Below are positions 50,269 through 51,690 of a stretch of 51,690 nucleotides of DNA, one piece after another; position 1 is the stretch's first letter; each line of letters starts with the position of its first letter. The stretch comes from Betaproteobacteria bacterium (GTDB taxonomy: Bacteria; Pseudomonadota; Gammaproteobacteria; Burkholderiales; Burkholderiaceae_C): positions 1 to 51,690 of the forward strand of contig JAHECB010000002.1 in assembly GCA_024641925.1 (NCBI GenBank), read 5' to 3'. Made by a program: the position numbers and the translations under genes. Under the pieces are notes generated by a model. That model was not told the origin of the DNA. It did not search any database and saw only the letters and a list, made by a program, of their open reading frames with translations.

Positions 50269-50272
50269 CATA
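50267..50272 (-). promoter_or_regulatory. Candidate -10 element of the liuA promoter
   Basis: TATGAT (minus strand) matches TATAAT at 5 of 6 positions and overlaps the operator edge by two bases. No strong -35 is seen. The layout parallels the liuB promoter. Confidence 0.5.
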
Positions 50273-50299
50273 CGAGAGCACCTTGCGGCGGCCAGTTCC

Positions 50300-50734
50300 T
50301 CAAGTGCCGCGTTGGCGGCACCCGGCCGCCGCCTTATCCAGCAGCTGAATGCAACGTGCCTCGTGCTGCTCAATCTCTTGCAGGGTGATATCGATGTCCT
50401 CACGCTGCTGCTCCAGCAAGCGCCGGTGCTGGCCCAGGACCTGCAAAAAGGCCTTGAGCTGGGGGGCGGTATCGGCCGGGCTGTCGTACATGTCGACCAG
50501 CGGCTTGACCTCCAGCAAGCTCAGCCCCAGGCGCTTGCTGCGGAGCGTCAATTTCAGCCGCGTGCGGTCACGCTGCGTATACACCCGGTTACGACCGACG
50601 CGGGCCGGATGGAGCAGCCCCATGCCTTCGTAGAAGCGGATGGCCCGTGTGGTGATGTCGAATTCCGCCGCCAGTTCGGTGATGGTGTGGGTGCGCGGGG
50701 TGGCGACGGCGGCGGCCGGCGATTCGGTAGGCAT
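50300..50734 (-). CDS. liuR: MerR-family regulator of leucine/isovalerate catabolism
   Basis: A 144-aa transcription regulator. ATG at 50734 (MPTESPAAAV) is preferred to the upstream TTG. The N-terminal winged helix is HTITELAAEFDITTRAIRFYEGMGLLHPARVGRNRVYTQRDRTRL, the MerR DNA-binding pattern. A coiled-coil dimerisation helix and a short C-terminal region follow, with no metal-binding cysteine pattern. Position directly before liuA with a matching operator between them identifies it as LiuR. Its ligand is probably a pathway acyl-CoA. It is the head gene of the minus-strand run. Confidence 0.93.
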   Translation of the reverse strand: MPTESPAAAVATPRTHTITELAAEFDITTRAIRFYEGMGLLHPARVGRNRVYTQRDRTRLKLTLRSKRLGLSLLEVKPLVDMYDSPADTAPQLKAFLQVLGQHRRLLEQQREDIDITLQEIEQHEARCIQLLDKAAAGCRQRGT

Positions 50735-50835
50735 GGGGTCTGGCAATCCGGATCAGAACATCACAACACAGCAACTGTCCGGGAATCTACAAACCGCCGC
50801 ACGCCCGCTGCAGCAGGGCAAAAACCGAAAGACCC

Positions 50836-50871
50836 AAAAAAACGGCAGGCTGGATCAAACCAGACCTGCCG
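50836..50871 (-). terminator. Rho-independent terminator upstream of liuR
   Basis: On the minus strand CGGCAGG(T)CTGG pairs with CCAGCCTGCCG across a 6-base loop, followed by seven T residues. It stands 220 bases after the YgjP-like gene and ~100 bases before liuR. It therefore ends either a separate short transcript or a liuR leader RNA. Confidence 0.85.
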
Positions 50872-51047
50872 CAATTGCTTGGCATCTGAACGTGCCTGAA
50901 ACATACCCCTGAAACCGCAGTAGGGACTGCGTACTGTTGATGCCTTTGCCCGTCGGTCTCTTGTGAAGACTTCGCGCTTGTTGACAGCGGACCGGCCACA
51001 GTGTCCGGGGCGCCGCGCTATTGCGCATCCCCCATAGGTTGGAGCAC

Positions 51048-51070
51048 AAAACCCCCCCATCCGGGGGATG
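51048..51070 (-). terminator. Terminator just after the YgjP-like metallopeptidase gene
   Basis: Minus-strand ATCCCCC-GGAT-GGGGGGG followed by TTTT, 20-40 bases past the gene's stop. The left arm could alternatively pair with GGGGGATGC further downstream (51024-51032). Confidence 0.65.
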
Positions 51071-51090
51071 CAACGCAGCCAGCGCTACTG

Positions 51091-51690
51091 CTAATCGAGC
51101 ACCGGCAAGACTTCGCGCCGCAGCACCACGCGGGCCTGTTCGTAGCCCGGCAAGGCGGCACGCACCACGTCCCAGAAAGCGGCGCTGTGGTTCATCTCGC
51201 GCAGGTGCGCCAGTTCGTGGGTGACCACGTAGTCGATCACCGGCAGGCCGAAGTGGATCAGGCGCCAGTTCAGCCGGATGCTGCCATCGGCACTGGCACT
51301 GCCCCAGCGTGTGTTGGCCGAGCTCAGGCTCAGCCGCTTCATCTTCACGCCCAGGCGCTGTGCAAACAGCTGGCAGCGCTCTTCGAAGACGCGTCTGGCC
51401 TGGCGCTGCAACCAGCTTTGCACCAGGTCGCGTATCTGCTCGGCGCTGGCCGTTTGCGGCAGCCCCAGGTGCAGCGTCAGGCTGGGCACACCCGGCAAAG
51501 CCTGGGCATCGCTGTGCAACACGGCGCCGGTGGCGCGCGCGTCCAGCACCATGATCACCGTGTCACCCAGAAAAGGCACGCTGCCGCCTTCGCACCACTG
51601 CACACGTGCCGCCTCGAGTCGGGCGGTGCGTTCACGCTGGTCTTGCAGCTTGCGCAGGATCCAGGCTGCTTTTTCACGAAGTGCCGCTTC
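51091..51690 (-). CDS. YgjP-like zinc metallopeptidase, 5' end beyond window
   Basis: About 199 C-terminal residues; the frame stays open to the window edge, so the track's start at 51603 (a GTG) is internal. The zinc-protease core is VVTHELAHLREMNHSAAFW (HExxH plus the downstream His of the WrbA/YgjP-type SprT-like fold). It is preceded by NTRWGSASADGSIRLNWRLIHF, the family hallmark. The upstream part reads EKAAWILRKLQDQRERTARL, also typical. Cytoplasmic; physiological substrate unknown. It is separated from liuR by its own terminator. Confidence 0.93.
   Translation of the reverse strand, partial: EAALREKAAWILRKLQDQRERTARLEAARVQWCEGGSVPFLGDTVIMVLDARATGAVLHSDAQALPGVPSLTLHLGLPQTASAEQIRDLVQSWLQRQARRVFEERCQLFAQRLGVKMKRLSLSSANTRWGSASADGSIRLNWRLIHFGLPVIDYVVTHELAHLREMNHSAAFWDVVRAALPGYEQARVVLRREVLPVLD

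Larger units (their letters stand above)
50735..51090. other. Non-coding region between liuR and the YgjP-like gene
   Basis: About 355 bases with no credible gene; the overlapping track ORFs lack coding character. It holds two minus-strand terminators, one at each end. Between them lie a 6-bp hairpin (CGCAGT-CCCT-ACTGCG) and a GTTTCAGG direct repeat. A small RNA or an attenuated liuR leader would fit. Confidence 0.5.

Noticed and set aside
50761-51060. Several 70-99 aa minus-strand ORFs between liuR and the YgjP-like gene
   Set aside because: They cross a strong terminator and the hairpins and lack consistent codon bias or ribosome sites; they are better explained as RNA or leader sequence.

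Overview
The window looks like a chromosomal segment of a Burkholderiales betaproteobacterium, most likely of the Comamonadaceae type. The reasons are uniformly high GC with G/C-ending codons, a double-length fused UvrA, System I cytochrome c maturation genes, AceK, and a LiuR-type leucine catabolic locus. No rRNA, tRNA, CRISPR array, prophage or intact insertion sequence was seen. Nearly all the DNA is coding, and about 27 kb (50.7 kb down to 23.8 kb) is read from the minus strand only. Functions were assigned from remembered family motifs; no search was run.

Layout. 1-1056 (+): tail of a TRAP permease and a small helical protein. 1113-9026 (-): uvrA, preceded by a CusS/CusR-like two-component pair, which is divergent from a small secreted protein (9231-9566, +) ending in a clear terminator. 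9663-14302 (-): ccmE-F-G-H-I; ccmABCD are not in the window, and the boundary carries an inverted repeat. 14495-20297 (-): a complete Liv-type ABC importer (substrate-binding protein, LivG, LivF, LivH, LivM) plus an alpha/beta hydrolase. 20502-23688 (+): malonyl-CoA decarboxylase, malonyl-CoA synthetase and a small Cys-rich CWC protein.

23826-34055 (-): a leucine/isovalerate block. In transcription order it is methylcrotonyl-CoA carboxylase beta (liuB), an acyl-CoA dehydrogenase, a GNAT-DinB fusion, methylglutaconyl-CoA hydratase (liuC), a DUF4126 membrane protein, carboxylase alpha (liuD), HMG-CoA lyase (liuE), a YbaK-type deacylase and three small genes. 34154-40048 (-): a possible 58-aa ORF, a rhodanese, TrkH, TrkA and a DUF2868/DUF3482-like composite membrane protein. 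40167-50734 (-): liuR, liuA, a GNAT, a beta-carbonic anhydrase, aceK, a thiolase, a LysE exporter, an SDR, an NTF2-like protein, an unknown membrane-anchored protein and another acyl-CoA dehydrogenase. 51091-51690 (-): a YgjP-like metallopeptidase that runs off the window.

How the genes fit together. LiuA, LiuB/D, LiuC and LiuE take isovaleryl-CoA to acetoacetate plus acetyl-CoA. The thiolase would finish the job once acetoacetate is activated by a CoA-transferase, which is not in the window. The carbonic anhydrase could supply bicarbonate to the carboxylase, and AceK would balance the acetyl-CoA produced between the TCA cycle and the glyoxylate shunt. Two near-identical palindromes (ATTGACG-n4/5-CGTCAAT) lie just upstream of liuA and liuB, each next to a -10-like hexamer. 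They are the best regulatory signal in the window and very likely LiuR operators. A separate perfect 20-bp palindrome precedes liuD.
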